Shown here: piece by piece, positions 19,246 to 29,428 of the stretch
Layout: each line of letters begins with the position of its first letter
Numbering within the stretch: position 1 is the stretch's first letter
Assembly: GCF_004378355.1 (NCBI RefSeq)
Contig: NZ_SNUB01000006.1
Coordinates: forward strand, 85,958-149,957
Direction: 5' to 3'
From: Psychromonas algicola
GTDB taxonomy: Bacteria; Pseudomonadota; Gammaproteobacteria; Enterobacterales; Psychromonadaceae
DNA length: 64,000 bases
Translations under genes and position numbers: made by a program
The notes under the pieces: model-generated
Database searches by the model: none
Told to the model about the DNA's origin: nothing
Seen by the model: only the letters and a program-made list of their open reading frames with translations

Positions 19246-20286
19246 GTGGCTAAGAAGAAAAAACTCAGTAAAAACCAAGTTCGTCGTGTTCAAAGCAATC
19301 ATAACAAGCGCTTAACACCTAAAAACGATAAACAATGGGATGAATCTGAACTAGGTCCACAACTAGAGGGTTTAGTGGTCAGTCGCTTTGGTCAGCATGC
19401 TGATATCGAAGATGAACAAGGTAAAGTAGAACGTTGTACTTTACGCCGTTCTATACGCTCTTTGGTTACAGGCGACCGAGTCGTATGGCGAGCAGGAAAA
19501 GAATCACATCAAGGTATCAGTGGGGTGATCGAAGCTGTTCATCCACGCAAAACGGTATTAACTCGACCTGATTATTATGACGGTATTAAACCTATTGCAG
19601 CCAATATCGACCACATCATTATCGTTAGCTCCATAGCCCCTGAGTTTTCTCGCAATATTATCGACCGATATTTAGTCGCTTGTGAAGATATTGGCATCAC
19701 TCCAATTATTGTTTTAAACAAAGTTGATCTTTTAGATTCTGAATCAGCAAAAATAATTGACCAAGAACTACAAAGCTACCGTAATATCGGCTATAAAGTG
19801 ATTTACAGCTCTATGCATGGTGATGGACTCAATGATTTAAAGTCTGCAATGAAAGATAAGATCAACATTTTCGTTGGTCAGTCAGGTGTAGGTAAAACGT
19901 CATTGTTAAATATGTTATTACCCGAAGTGGGCGCGGTAACTGGTGAAATATCTGAAGGTTCAGGCCTTGGTAAACATACCACCACTGCGGCTCGCTTATA
20001 TCACTTCAGTGATGGCGGAGATTTAATTGATAGCCCAGGAATACGTGAGTTTTCATTGTGGCATTTAGAAGCAGAACGCATTGCCAGTGGCTTTATAGAA
20101 TTTAGAGATTACCTTGGTAATTGCCGTTTCCGAGATTGTAAGCATCAAGCAGATCCCGGCTGTGCCTTGGTTGAAGCTGTAGAAAATGGTGACATTGACG
20201 AAGCAAGATTTAATAGTTTTTTACGCATATTGGAAACCATGGATGACGCTAAAAATGCACGTCACCGAGATCCAAATACTTACTAA
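19246..20286 (+). CDS. rsgA: Ribosome small-subunit assembly GTPase RsgA
   Basis: 346 residues starting at GTG after an AAAGGA site; the basic N-terminus ([11 protein letters not shown]) matches the family. An N-terminal OB fold is followed by a circularly permuted GTPase: LNKVDLL (G4) comes before GQSGVGKTS (G1) and DSPGIREF (G3). A C-terminal zinc knuckle (CRFRDCKH...GC) ends the protein. It acts late in 30S maturation. It heads an apparent operon rsgA-psd-ilvA-channel with gaps of 40, 43 and 9 bp. Confidence 0.96.
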   Translation: MAKKKKLSKNQVRRVQSNHNKRLTPKNDKQWDESELGPQLEGLVVSRFGQHADIEDEQGKVERCTLRRSIRSLVTGDRVVWRAGKESHQGISGVIEAVHPRKTVLTRPDYYDGIKPIAANIDHIIIVSSIAPEFSRNIIDRYLVACEDIGITPIIVLNKVDLLDSESAKIIDQELQSYRNIGYKVIYSSMHGDGLNDLKSAMKDKINIFVGQSGVGKTSLLNMLLPEVGAVTGEISEGSGLGKHTTTAARLYHFSDGGDLIDSPGIREFSLWHLEAERIASGFIEFRDYLGNCRFRDCKHQADPGCALVEAVENGDIDEARFNSFLRILETMDDAKNARHRDPNTY

Positions 20287-20326
20287 ATCATTTATTAGAA
20301 AAATACATTTATAAAGAGAGTTTACT

Positions 20327-21181
20327 ATGAACGACCAACTAAAAATAATTGGCCAATATCTTTTACCAAAGCACCTTTTAACTTTTTTGGCTGGTAAGTT
20401 GGCTGAAGCAAAAATGGGTAAATTCACTACCTTTTTAATCACTCAATTTATTAAGAAGTTTAAAATTGATATGAGTGAAGCAAAACATTCTGATCCCGCT
20501 TATTTTGACACCTTTAATAACTTCTTTACTCGTGAATTAAAAGAAGGCTTACGTCCTATCGTCGAAGGTGATAATAATCTAGCAACCCCCGTTGATGGAT
20601 GTGTTAGTCAACAAGGTGATATTAAAGAAGGCCGTATATTTCAAGCAAAGGGCCATGATTTTAGTTTACGTGAATTAGTAGGTGGACGTGATGATGTTGC
20701 CGCTCCTTTTGATGATGGTATTTTCTCAACGGTTTATTTAGCGCCAAAAGATTATCACCGTATTCATATGCCAATCGCAGGCAAGCTAGAACAAATGATC
20801 TTTATTCCTGGTGACTTGTTTTCAGTGAATCCTTTAACGGCTCAAAATGTACCTAACTTATTTGCTCGTAATGAACGTGCCGTTGCTATTTTTTCTACCG
20901 CAATTGGTCCAATGGCAATGGTATTAGTTGGCGCAACAATCGTTGGTAGTATAGAAACGGTTTGGGAAGGCACATTAAAAGCACAAAAGAATAAAGAACT
21001 GCAATACTGGGATTACAAGGATCAGGACATTCACTTAGAAAAAGGTGCTGAAATGGGTCGCTTTAAACTAGGTAGTACGATTGTTGCTTTGTTCCCTAAA
21101 GGTACAATTGAATTTAGTGAAGCTTTAGCACCATCTAGCGTCACTCGTTTAGGTGAGTTATTTGCAACAATTAAATCTTAA
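20327..21181 (+). CDS. psd: Phosphatidylserine decarboxylase proenzyme
   Basis: 284 residues. The LGST motif near residue 250 is the self-cleavage site that yields the beta subunit and the pyruvoyl-bearing alpha subunit. PVDGCVSQQG and DYHRIHMP are family blocks. It converts phosphatidylserine to phosphatidylethanolamine at the inner membrane. It follows rsgA, as in E. coli. Confidence 0.96.
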   Translation: MNDQLKIIGQYLLPKHLLTFLAGKLAEAKMGKFTTFLITQFIKKFKIDMSEAKHSDPAYFDTFNNFFTRELKEGLRPIVEGDNNLATPVDGCVSQQGDIKEGRIFQAKGHDFSLRELVGGRDDVAAPFDDGIFSTVYLAPKDYHRIHMPIAGKLEQMIFIPGDLFSVNPLTAQNVPNLFARNERAVAIFSTAIGPMAMVLVGATIVGSIETVWEGTLKAQKNKELQYWDYKDQDIHLEKGAEMGRFKLGSTIVALFPKGTIEFSEALAPSSVTRLGELFATIKS

Positions 21182-21224
21182 CTTTATAAGTTTTGATTTT
21201 TTAATTTAAAAACAAAGGGTTGTA

Positions 21225-22763
21225 ATGTCAGTAATTTCTAGCGAACAGTATTTAAAAAAAATCTTATTAGCGCCTATTTACGAAGCCGCTATTGAAACTA
21301 AACTGCAGCCTTTAGGCAAGTTATCGGCTCGTTTAGGCAATCACGTATTATTGAAACGCGAAGACTTACAGCCAGTACATTCGTTTAAGTTACGTGGCGC
21401 TTACAATAAACTGTCAAACTTAAATGAACAACAAAAGCAAAGTGGCGTTATTGCCGCTTCTGCTGGAAATCACGCACAGGGTCTTGCTTTATCTGCACAA
21501 AAAATGGGATTAAAAGCCACTATTGTGATGCCTACGACCACACCAGATATTAAAGTTAATTCAGTTCGTTCATTTGGTGCCAATGTTGTTTTGTTTGGTG
21601 ATAGCTTTGATGCAGCCAATGGCCATTCATTAGCTCTTGCAAAAGAACATGGTTATACCTTAATACATCCTTTTGATGATCCTGATACCATCGCAGGACA
21701 AGGTACAATCGGTAAAGAACTACTGCAACAAGATTCTCGTTTAGACAAAATATTCGTTCCCGTTGGTGGCGGAGGTTTAGCCGCGGGTATTGCGGTTTAT
21801 GTCAAACAATTACTACCAGATATTAAAATTATTGCAGTTGAACCTGAAGATGCAGCCTGCTTACGTGCCGCATTAGCTGCGGGCAAGCCAACAACACTAC
21901 CTAAAGTCGGTTTATTTGCTGATGGTGTTGCGGTTAAAACGATTGGGACAGAAACTTTCCGCCTATGTCAGCAATATATCGATGAAGTGATCACAGTGAG
22001 CAGCGATGAAATATGTGCCGCGATGAAAGATATTTTTGACGATACCCGTGCGATTGCAGAGCCTGCAGGCGCACTCTCGTTAGCTGGATTGAAAAAATAC
22101 ACACAACAGCATCAAATAAAAGATCAACGCCTTGCTGCTATTTTAAGTGGTGCAAATGTTAACTTCCATAGTCTACGTTACGTTTCTGAACGTTGTGAGC
22201 TTGGCGAGCAAAATGAAAGTATATTGGCGGTTACTATCCCAGAGAAAAAAGGAGCCTTCCTTGGTTTCTGTAATCAATTAGATGGCAGAGTTATTACTGA
22301 ATTTAATTATCGTTATAACGACAATAAAGAAGCAAATATATTTGTTGGTGTAAAAATGCCACAGGGTCTAGAAGAAGTCTCTACATTAACTGAAAAACTA
22401 GCAATAGCAGGTTATGCCGTTGCAGATTTAAGCCAAGACGAAACCGCTAAGTTACATGTACGCTATATGGTCGGTGGAGTGCCAAGCCATCACTTAACAG
22501 AACGCTTATACAGTTTTGAGTTTCCACAAACACCAGATGCATTATTAAATTTCCTCAATTTACTGGGTACAGATGCCAATATAACGCTGTTCCACTATCG
22601 TAATCATGGTGCAGCATACGGACAAGCATTAGTCGGCTTTGAAGTAAATGAAGAACAAGCAGACAAGTTCAGTCAGCATTTGACTGAGCTCGGTTATAGC
22701 TACAAAGATGAAACCTTTAATCAAGCTTATCGTTTCTTCTTATCACATAATAACAATCGTTAA
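21225..22763 (+). CDS. ilvA: Biosynthetic threonine ammonia-lyase
   Basis: 512 residues, the long form. The PLP-binding Lys is in HSFKLRGAY (~residue 50), SAGNHAQG and the glycine-rich GGGGLAAG loop hold the cofactor phosphate, and two C-terminal ACT-like domains (~325-510) mediate isoleucine inhibition and valine activation. It deaminates threonine to 2-oxobutanoate, the first committed step to isoleucine. Being in the rsgA-psd cluster, away from ilvGMED, is not the E. coli arrangement. Confidence 0.95.
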   Translation: MSVISSEQYLKKILLAPIYEAAIETKLQPLGKLSARLGNHVLLKREDLQPVHSFKLRGAYNKLSNLNEQQKQSGVIAASAGNHAQGLALSAQKMGLKATIVMPTTTPDIKVNSVRSFGANVVLFGDSFDAANGHSLALAKEHGYTLIHPFDDPDTIAGQGTIGKELLQQDSRLDKIFVPVGGGGLAAGIAVYVKQLLPDIKIIAVEPEDAACLRAALAAGKPTTLPKVGLFADGVAVKTIGTETFRLCQQYIDEVITVSSDEICAAMKDIFDDTRAIAEPAGALSLAGLKKYTQQHQIKDQRLAAILSGANVNFHSLRYVSERCELGEQNESILAVTIPEKKGAFLGFCNQLDGRVITEFNYRYNDNKEANIFVGVKMPQGLEEVSTLTEKLAIAGYAVADLSQDETAKLHVRYMVGGVPSHHLTERLYSFEFPQTPDALLNFLNLLGTDANITLFHYRNHGAAYGQALVGFEVNEEQADKFSQHLTELGYSYKDETFNQAYRFFLSHNNNR

Positions 22764-22772
22764 GTAATCAAT

Positions 22773-23837
22773 ATGATGCCATTTGTACGAGTTAAAAAGC
22801 TGCTTACAAAATTTAGTCGCCAATTAACTTGGCCGGCAATGTTTTTACTGATTTTATTACAAGCTTTGATCACGTACTTACTCTTTATCATTGCGCAGGA
22901 AGACAAGCTAACTAGCAGTCCATTTGAGTTTTTTTATTATAATATGGTTGTCGTTTCTACGGTTGGTTTTGGTGATCTCAGCCCTGTAAGCCAATTAGGG
23001 AAATCGATTGTTGCCTTTTGGCAAATTCCCTCTGGATTAGTGATATTTGCTTCATTTATTAGCAAAACAACACAATTGTTTATTAATATAGCGAGAAAAA
23101 ACATGAACGGCAGTAATGACTTCTCATATTTAGACGATCACATTCTTTTATTATGTTGGGATAAATACTCAACAGAGCAGATCGTGCGGTTAATTTTGGG
23201 CGATAAAAAACGTAAAAAAAGACAAATACTGTTATGTGTAACCGACGAGATGAAAGACCCGTTCCCGGAAATAGATGAAATATCCTTTGCTAAGCTACGC
23301 ACTTTTTCGGACACGAATGAATTAGCTCGTATCGCCCTAAAGAAAGCGAAACGTATTATTGTTGATGGGAAGTCAGATGATGAAACGCTTTCTATTGCAC
23401 TAAGTATCGCCACTTATGCAGATAAAAATGCAAATATCACTGCTCACTTTTTTGACCAAACCAAAGCTCAACTATTAAAAATGCATTGCCCACATATTGA
23501 ATGCAGCATTGATAACAGTGCAAAGATGATGGTTAGAAGCATGCAAGATCCAGGTTCAAGTCAAGTAACAGAACAGTTACTTTCAACACTTAATGGCGCA
23601 ACCTTATATAGCTTTAAAGTACCAGAGTTGGAAACAGAAATTAACTTTGGACAAATATTTGAACGTTTTAAACAACAATATGACATGATTTTACTGGGGT
23701 ATAGTAAAGACAAAAATGGTGATGATATGTGCTTAAATCCACATAACGAAACCATGATAGACAGTGCTTACCATTTACATTATGTTGCTAATGAACGCAT
23801 TAACGCTGAAGAAATTGACTGGAAAAGTTTGTATTAA
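22773..23837 (+). CDS. Two-TM potassium channel with RCK-like cytoplasmic domain
   Basis: 354 residues. TM1 (~20-41), a pore helix and the K+ selectivity filter TVGFGD (63-68), TM2 (~77-100), then a ~250-residue cytoplasmic region resembling an RCK/TrkA-N domain (HILLLCWDKYS near its start, a degenerate nucleotide-binding loop). The architecture is that of MthK/Kch-like ligand-gated channels. It lies 9 bp after ilvA, so it is probably cotranscribed. The filter Phe in place of Tyr (GFG) occurs in some K+ channels. Confidence 0.85.
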   Translation: MMPFVRVKKLLTKFSRQLTWPAMFLLILLQALITYLLFIIAQEDKLTSSPFEFFYYNMVVVSTVGFGDLSPVSQLGKSIVAFWQIPSGLVIFASFISKTTQLFINIARKNMNGSNDFSYLDDHILLLCWDKYSTEQIVRLILGDKKRKKRQILLCVTDEMKDPFPEIDEISFAKLRTFSDTNELARIALKKAKRIIVDGKSDDETLSIALSIATYADKNANITAHFFDQTKAQLLKMHCPHIECSIDNSAKMMVRSMQDPGSSQVTEQLLSTLNGATLYSFKVPELETEINFGQIFERFKQQYDMILLGYSKDKNGDDMCLNPHNETMIDSAYHLHYVANERINAEEIDWKSLY

Positions 23838-23913
23838 ACATTCGAAAAGTTGAATAGGCTATCAAAAGAGATCAACAGCCAATAAGATATAAACGCTAAA
23901 CTTTAAAGACCAC

Positions 23914-24462
23914 TTAAAAGTGGCCAATAATACCAATAACATACATACACCAGAAAAGCGCCCCCACCGCAATCCAGGCATAATTAGCACCGGTAAATTC
24001 TTTATTACTTTCACCATTAATATCATTACAAATGTAATTAATAAACCATTGAGCTTGATAACAGAACCAACAAAGTACAAATGTAAAAACAAGATTAAGC
24101 ACTAATAAAAAAGGCTTTAATTCAGAGTCTTCTGGTACATAACCACTAGCGAAGCTAATCGCGCTCACGACCACAAATAAAGTCGCAGCCGTACTTAATG
24201 CGGAACTTTTTTTACCACTTTTTATTGCGTAGAAAGCGGTCAATTTATTAAACAGAGAATGCACAAAAAATATCGAAAAAAGCGCTCTCAGAATAGGCAT
24301 TTGATTGCCATTAACACTTAATTTATATGACTTCCATTGTTGATAAAACCAATAAACCATATACAAACCAGCAGTTCCTATAAATAATATGGCAAACTTA
24401 TTTAATGAAACAACATAAAACTTAGGGATCATGGCCTCGACTTCAGCTGGACTATCTTGCAT
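23914..24462 (-). CDS. Uncharacterised four-helix inner-membrane protein
   Basis: 182 residues with hydrophobic segments at roughly 20-40, 60-72, 88-105, 118-142 and 158-180. A WFYQQWKSYK motif follows the first helix, and a conserved-looking N-terminal KFYVVSLNKF precedes it. I do not recognise a named family; it resembles DUF4234-like small membrane proteins in the tyrosine/tryptophan-rich segment after helix 1. The stop codon lies inside a small CCACTT/AAGTGG hairpin that may act as its terminator. It stands alone between the channel and the lipoprotein genes. Confidence 0.6.
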   Translation of the reverse strand: MQDSPAEVEAMIPKFYVVSLNKFAILFIGTAGLYMVYWFYQQWKSYKLSVNGNQMPILRALFSIFFVHSLFNKLTAFYAIKSGKKSSALSTAATLFVVVSAISFASGYVPEDSELKPFLLVLNLVFTFVLCWFCYQAQWFINYICNDINGESNKEFTGANYAWIAVGALFWCMYVIGIIGHF

Positions 24463-24639
24463 ATAAATTCCTTAAATTGATAATTAACCCAATACTCTAT
24501 ACTTAGATTACAAATGAGATTGTTAAGGAGGTTAACAAAACAAGACATATTCTGCCATTAAAAAGTTAATTGATCTAAAGACTTACTTATTACGTATATT
24601 AGCTATAATTAATTGAATTATGACAAAGAGACTTGGCCA

Positions 24640-25170
24640 ATGAAATTATTCACATCATTATTGCTGACGCTATTACTTAGCGCATGTAGTACAACTTACC
24701 AAAATCAAAACATCTACGGTAAAACACTCCCTTCAATGCAAGGAGAAAGCCTTGCTCAAGAGTTAGTTCAAATACCTTCTGACTTCAATTTACCGATAAC
24801 ATTATTGCTCGTTGGCTATAAACAAAATGCTCAATTTGATATTGACCGTTGGTTAATTGCTTTGGATATGACAGAAACTGAAGTATCAGCCTATGAAATA
24901 CCTGCTATTCAAGGGATGTTTCCACGTATGTTCGAAACACAAATTAATAATGGTATGCGTAAAGGTATTCCAAAAGAGCTATGGAAAGGTGTAGTTACTT
25001 TGTATGAAGATGGTGAAACCATGCAAGCATTTACTGGTAATGAAAACGGTAATAACGCGCGTGTGATATTAATTAATAATGAAGGGAAAGTGTTACATTT
25101 CTACGATAGAGGCTTCTCAGTAAATGCATTGAATGAACTAAGAGCAGCAATCTTTCAAGCACCAAACTAA
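24640..25170 (+). CDS. Uncharacterised lipoprotein
   Basis: 176 residues from ATG 24640; an upstream in-frame TTG is possible, but this ATG gives a clean signal peptide. The signal peptide ends in LLLSAC, so Cys15 is the predicted lipidated residue. The mature part has mixed alpha/beta character, with VARVILINNEGKVLHFYDRG-like strands near the C-terminus that recall a thioredoxin-like fold; no active-site CxxC is seen. Function unknown. It is flanked by a hairpin and convergent with parE. Confidence 0.65.
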   Translation: MKLFTSLLLTLLLSACSTTYQNQNIYGKTLPSMQGESLAQELVQIPSDFNLPITLLLVGYKQNAQFDIDRWLIALDMTETEVSAYEIPAIQGMFPRMFETQINNGMRKGIPKELWKGVVTLYEDGETMQAFTGNENGNNARVILINNEGKVLHFYDRGFSVNALNELRAAIFQAPN

Positions 25171-25180
25171 GATTGATTTA

Positions 25181-25219
25181 AAACCACTGATAATATAAAT
25201 AATGATTGTCAGTGGTTTT
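25181..25219 (+). terminator. Hairpin between the lipoprotein gene and parE
   Basis: AAACCACTGA pairs perfectly with TCAGTGGTTT across an 18-base loop, with A- and T-rich flanks on both sides. It lies between convergent genes and is a plausible bidirectional terminator, though the loop is long. Confidence 0.55.
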
Positions 25220-25253
25220 ATGATGCTGCGTAATGACCCTATAAGGAATAACT

Positions 25254-27143
25254 TTAGTCAATCGCCGCCATGTCACCGCTTGCTTCTAACCATGTTTTAC
25301 GATCACCTGCACGCTTTTTAGCTAACAACATATCCATCATTTCAAGCATTGAGTCTGCATCATCGATAGTTAACTGCACTAAGCGACGTGTATTAGGATC
25401 CATGGTGGTTTCACGTAATTGTAGCGGATTCATTTCACCTAGCCCTTTAAATCGCTGTACATTCACTTTGCCGCGTTTTTTCTCTGCTGCAATACGAGCC
25501 AAAATCCCATCTTTTTCAGCTTCATCCAATGCGTAATAAACTTCTTTACCAATATCAATACGATACAATGGAGGCATAGCAACATAAAAGTTACCCGCAT
25601 CAACTACGGCTCTAAAATGTTTAACAAATAGAGCACAAATGAGTGTCGCAATGTGTAAACCATCAGAGTCGGCATCGGCTAAAATACAAATTTTTCCATA
25701 GCGTAACCCAGATAAATCTGTTGACGCAGGATCGATACCAATAGCAATTGAAATATTATGAATTTCCTCTGAGCTTAAAATAACGTCAGATTCATCTTCC
25801 CACGTATTTTTTATTTTACCACGCAATGGCATAATCGCTTGAAATTCGCGGTCTCGCGCTTGTTTTGCACTACCACCTGCCGAGTCACCTTCCACTAAGA
25901 ATAATTCGCCACGCTCAGGATCTTGTGTTGAACAATCAGTTAACTTTCCAGGTAATGCAGGCCCTTGAGTTATTTTCTTACGTGCGACTTTCTTGCTTTT
26001 ACGTGTACGCGTTTGTGCATTATTAATACAGAACTCAGCTAAAGCTTCTGCTTCATTTACATTCGCATTTAGCCATAAACTAAAAGCATCCTTAGCAACA
26101 CCCGAAACAAAAACAGCACATTGACGAGATGAAAGACGCTCTTTCGTTTGACCTGCAAATTGAGGCTCTTTGATTTTAACTGAAAGGATATAGCTACATT
26201 TATCCCAAATATCTTCAGGACTTAATTTAAGACCACGAGGTAATAGGTTTCGAATATCACAAAATTCACGAATAGCTTCTAATAGCCCCTGACGGAATCC
26301 ATTTACATGTGTACCGCCCTGCGCTGTCGGGATAAGGTTAACATAGCTCTCTGCAATTGAATCGCCACCTTCAGGCAACCAGACCACAGCCCAATCTGCC
26401 ATTTCTCCATTAGCCGAAAATTTTCCAACAAAAGGTACTGATGGTAATAATTCATTTTCTGAAACGGTTTCTAGGAGGTAATCATTTAAACCATCTTCAT
26501 AACACCATTCATAGTTATTCTGGTTTACTTTATCTTTAAATTTAATGCTCAAGCCTGGGCATAAAACGGCTTTCGCTTTTAATAGATGCAATAAGCGAGA
26601 AACTGAAAATTTGAAACTATCAAAATATTTTGGGTCAGGTTTAAAATGGACGCTTGTACCAGTATTACGTTTGCCACAAGTACCAATCTCACTTAACTCT
26701 TCTTTCTTTTCACCATTCTCAAATGCAATATGGAATATTTTACCACCGCGACGAATTTGAACATCTACACGTGTTGATAATGCATTAACCACAGAAATAC
26801 CAACACCGTGCAAACCACCTGATATTTCATAATTTTTACCAGAAAATTTACCACCCGCGTGTAATTTACAAAAAATGAGCTCAACCCCTGAAATTTTTTC
26901 TTCTGGGTGAATATCAATAGGCATACCACGACCATCATCAATAACTTCTAATGATTGATCTTCATGTAAAATAACTTGAATTGAGCTTGCATGACCACCT
27001 AAAGCTTCATCAACGGAGTTATCAATAACCTCTTGCCCTAAATGATTAGGACGACTGGTTTCGGTATACATCCCCGGTCGATGGCGAACGGGATCAAGTC
27101 CGTTCAATACTTCAATGGAGTCTGAATTATATTGTTCGCTCAT
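25254..27143 (-). CDS. parE: DNA topoisomerase IV subunit B
   Basis: 629 residues, typical for gammaproteobacterial ParE. GHKL ATPase domain with DNSVDEALGG, DDGRGMP and GGLHGVG (Bergerat motifs), a transducer domain, and a Toprim domain with EGDSAGGSA and a DADSDG metal site. It works with ParC to decatenate chromosomes. It has no GyrB-type C-terminal insert. It is the last gene of nudF / cpdA-yqiA-parE, the E. coli order. Confidence 0.96.
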   Translation of the reverse strand: MSEQYNSDSIEVLNGLDPVRHRPGMYTETSRPNHLGQEVIDNSVDEALGGHASSIQVILHEDQSLEVIDDGRGMPIDIHPEEKISGVELIFCKLHAGGKFSGKNYEISGGLHGVGISVVNALSTRVDVQIRRGGKIFHIAFENGEKKEELSEIGTCGKRNTGTSVHFKPDPKYFDSFKFSVSRLLHLLKAKAVLCPGLSIKFKDKVNQNNYEWCYEDGLNDYLLETVSENELLPSVPFVGKFSANGEMADWAVVWLPEGGDSIAESYVNLIPTAQGGTHVNGFRQGLLEAIREFCDIRNLLPRGLKLSPEDIWDKCSYILSVKIKEPQFAGQTKERLSSRQCAVFVSGVAKDAFSLWLNANVNEAEALAEFCINNAQTRTRKSKKVARKKITQGPALPGKLTDCSTQDPERGELFLVEGDSAGGSAKQARDREFQAIMPLRGKIKNTWEDESDVILSSEEIHNISIAIGIDPASTDLSGLRYGKICILADADSDGLHIATLICALFVKHFRAVVDAGNFYVAMPPLYRIDIGKEVYYALDEAEKDGILARIAAEKKRGKVNVQRFKGLGEMNPLQLRETTMDPNTRRLVQLTIDDADSMLEMMDMLLAKKRAGDRKTWLEASGDMAAID

Positions 27144-27225
27144 GCATGCACCTATGTTTTGCTCTATGGATAATAATTACTTCAGTGTATAAGTTAACAC
27201 ATAAGAATCAGTTGATTATACGAAT

Positions 27226-27813
27226 TTAAAAAAGAAAATGAATTATCTCAGTAAGATAGCGATCAAAGCCTATAAAGCTATGATCTCCTCCTTTTTCACA
27301 AGTTATTTTACACGCTTTATACTTTTGCAATGCATCTCTGTAATCTAACACTTCATCTTCTTGCTGTAATAGTACCCATATTTTGTCAGGATACTTTAAC
27401 TTTTCAATATATAAATTTTCTATTTGCTTAATATAATCTTGATTTATTTCGTACTGTTGCTGTAAATAAGGATGAAGCTGTGGTCCTTGATACTTTTCAA
27501 AGAGTAAATTAGGAGTCACCGCCGGGTTAATCAATAACGCTTTTACCGCATATTTTTGTACAACTTTAGTCGCTAAAAATCCGCCTAAAGAACTCCCCAT
27601 TATTGCGATTTCATATTCTTTATATTGTTCAAAAAAAGTCTCAATGACTTGCCACATTTGTTCGGGCAGCGCGGGAAGTTGTGGGCAATAAAATTGTATA
27701 TCAGGATGATTAGATAAAAGGTGATCACGCATTTGTTGCGCTTTAAGTGATGCAGGAGAACTATGAAAACCGTGTAATGAAAGTAATATTTTAGGGCGGT
27801 TAGCGTTAGCCAT
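27226..27813 (-). CDS. yqiA: YqiA-type esterase (alpha/beta hydrolase)
   Basis: 195 residues if started at ATG 27813; a longer in-frame opening to 27873 would overlap cpdA, and the ATG here has AAGAGA upstream and the expected N-terminus (PKILLSLHGF). The nucleophile Ser is in MGSSLGGF, and the late GGDHSF carries the catalytic His. The E. coli homologue is an esterase of unknown physiological substrate. It lies 13 bp after cpdA and upstream of parE. Confidence 0.88.
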   Translation of the reverse strand: MANANRPKILLSLHGFHSSPASLKAQQMRDHLLSNHPDIQFYCPQLPALPEQMWQVIETFFEQYKEYEIAIMGSSLGGFLATKVVQKYAVKALLINPAVTPNLLFEKYQGPQLHPYLQQQYEINQDYIKQIENLYIEKLKYPDKIWVLLQQEDEVLDYRDALQKYKACKITCEKGGDHSFIGFDRYLTEIIHFLF

Positions 27814-27826
27814 TTTGTCTCTTTTA

Positions 27827-28663
27827 TTAATATCCGGTTGCATTCTCATCTGTAATAAATTCACCTGCGTCAATACGCTCTACTTGAGTTTCTATTTCCC
27901 CTGATTGTTTTAACACTAGGTAACGATAACCAGGTTCTTTATTATCAACGGCAAAATCATTATTTCTAGGTTTAAACTGAACACAAGTTGAAGGACTTGT
28001 TAAATAACGTACCCCCTGCTTGGTTACATCAAAAGCTTGATGAACATGCCCAGATAAAACCGCTTTAACATTTTTAAATTGACTAATTAACGCTATAAAT
28101 TGTGCATTATTTTTTAAAATATGTTGGTCCAACCAAGCTGCGCCAACAGGCAAAATATGATGATGCACTGCAACTAACGTGTATTTATCTGGAAACTCCT
28201 GTAGTTTTTCTTCCAAAAACACTAGTTGGTCATCACTAAGATGCCCATGTGGTACACCTTCTAGCTGTGAATCTAATAAGATCACTTGCCAATGATCACT
28301 CACTATTTGTTTCGTCTGCGCTAAACCTTCGCTTAAAAGTGAAGGCAACATTACTGATTGCATATCATGATTACCTGGCAACCAATAACAAGGCATATTT
28401 AAACTTTTAATACGCTCACTAAAATGCAGGTAGGATTGCGCAGAGTGATCTTGCGATAAATCACCCGTAGATAAAATCGCAGCACATTTACCAGAATATT
28501 TTTCGGCATGCTTAACAACTGCATCATAACTAGCTACAGTTTTAATGCCTAATAGATTTTTTTCACGGTCAGCAAAAAGATGAGTATCAGTGATTTGTAA
28601 TAATTTTAAATCACCCTTAACATCTGCCGCTATTGACGCTTTTGTATGAACTACATCATTCAT
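27827..28663 (-). CDS. cpdA: 3',5'-cyclic AMP phosphodiesterase
   Basis: 278 residues, calcineurin-like metallophosphoesterase. The metal-binding motifs are all present in order: ITDTHLF, STGDLSQD, PGNHDMQ, AVHHH and LSGHVHQ. It hydrolyses cAMP and so tunes CRP activity. In E. coli yqiB lies between nudF and cpdA; here that space is only 168 bp and has no yqiB. Confidence 0.92.
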   Translation of the reverse strand: MNDVVHTKASIAADVKGDLKLLQITDTHLFADREKNLLGIKTVASYDAVVKHAEKYSGKCAAILSTGDLSQDHSAQSYLHFSERIKSLNMPCYWLPGNHDMQSVMLPSLLSEGLAQTKQIVSDHWQVILLDSQLEGVPHGHLSDDQLVFLEEKLQEFPDKYTLVAVHHHILPVGAAWLDQHILKNNAQFIALISQFKNVKAVLSGHVHQAFDVTKQGVRYLTSPSTCVQFKPRNNDFAVDNKEPGYRYLVLKQSGEIETQVERIDAGEFITDENATGY

Positions 28664-28831
28664 TTCTTATATGCTTCGCTCTTATATGTGAAAACACTAC
28701 TCTCTTAAGGTAGTTTTCATTATTTAAGCGGATCATTTTATCATTCTCAAAAAAATGGCAATGATAAAATAACTAAAAATGTCGGGGGTGCCTCATTTCA
28801 ATCAAAGGAAATGTCGAATTAACCAACAATT

Positions 28832-29428
28832 TTAAATATTCAGACCATTTTTACGGTTCAATTCTAACCACTGCAAACCAATAATTGTTGCTGCATTATT
28901 AATTTTTCCCGTTTTAACCCATTCATAAGCTTCAACACGAGAAACAACATGCACACGAATGTCTTCACTTTCTTCATCGAGACCAAAAACACCTTCAACA
29001 TCAGTACTATCTACGTTTGCCACAAAGAGATCTAATGTTTCCGTAGTACCTCCAGGACTAACAAGATAACTCATCATAAACTGGCACTTTTCTATTACCA
29101 AACCAGCTTCTTCAAAGGCTTCCCGTTTAACGACTTCTTGTGCATCTTCGCCTTCTTCAATTATTCCAGCGATTAATTCAAACAACCAAGGTGAACCTTC
29201 ACTTTGCATCGCACCAAATCGAAACTGCTCAACCAAAATAACCTTATCTTTAACTACGTCATAAGCCAATAAACCAGCAGCTTTGCCTCTTTCAAAAAAT
29301 TCACGCTGAATAGGTGCGCTCCATTCTCCTGAAAATAGTTTGTGCTTTAACGTATATTTATTGCATTTAAAGAAACCTTGATACAGCGGTTCACAGCCAA
29401 TAACTTCGACATCATTTTTATCATACAT
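28832..29428 (-). CDS. nudF: ADP-ribose pyrophosphatase
   Basis: 198 residues. A complete Nudix box runs from AGIIEEGED to REAFEEAGL. It hydrolyses ADP-ribose to AMP and ribose 5-phosphate. AGGA lies 8-9 bp before the ATG. It is divergent from tolC, as in E. coli. A 12-bp-armed AT-rich inverted repeat lies downstream near 28735-28771 without a clear T-tail. Confidence 0.93.
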   Translation of the reverse strand: MYDKNDVEVIGCEPLYQGFFKCNKYTLKHKLFSGEWSAPIQREFFERGKAAGLLAYDVVKDKVILVEQFRFGAMQSEGSPWLFELIAGIIEEGEDAQEVVKREAFEEAGLVIEKCQFMMSYLVSPGGTTETLDLFVANVDSTDVEGVFGLDEESEDIRVHVVSRVEAYEWVKTGKINNAATIIGLQWLELNRKNGLNI

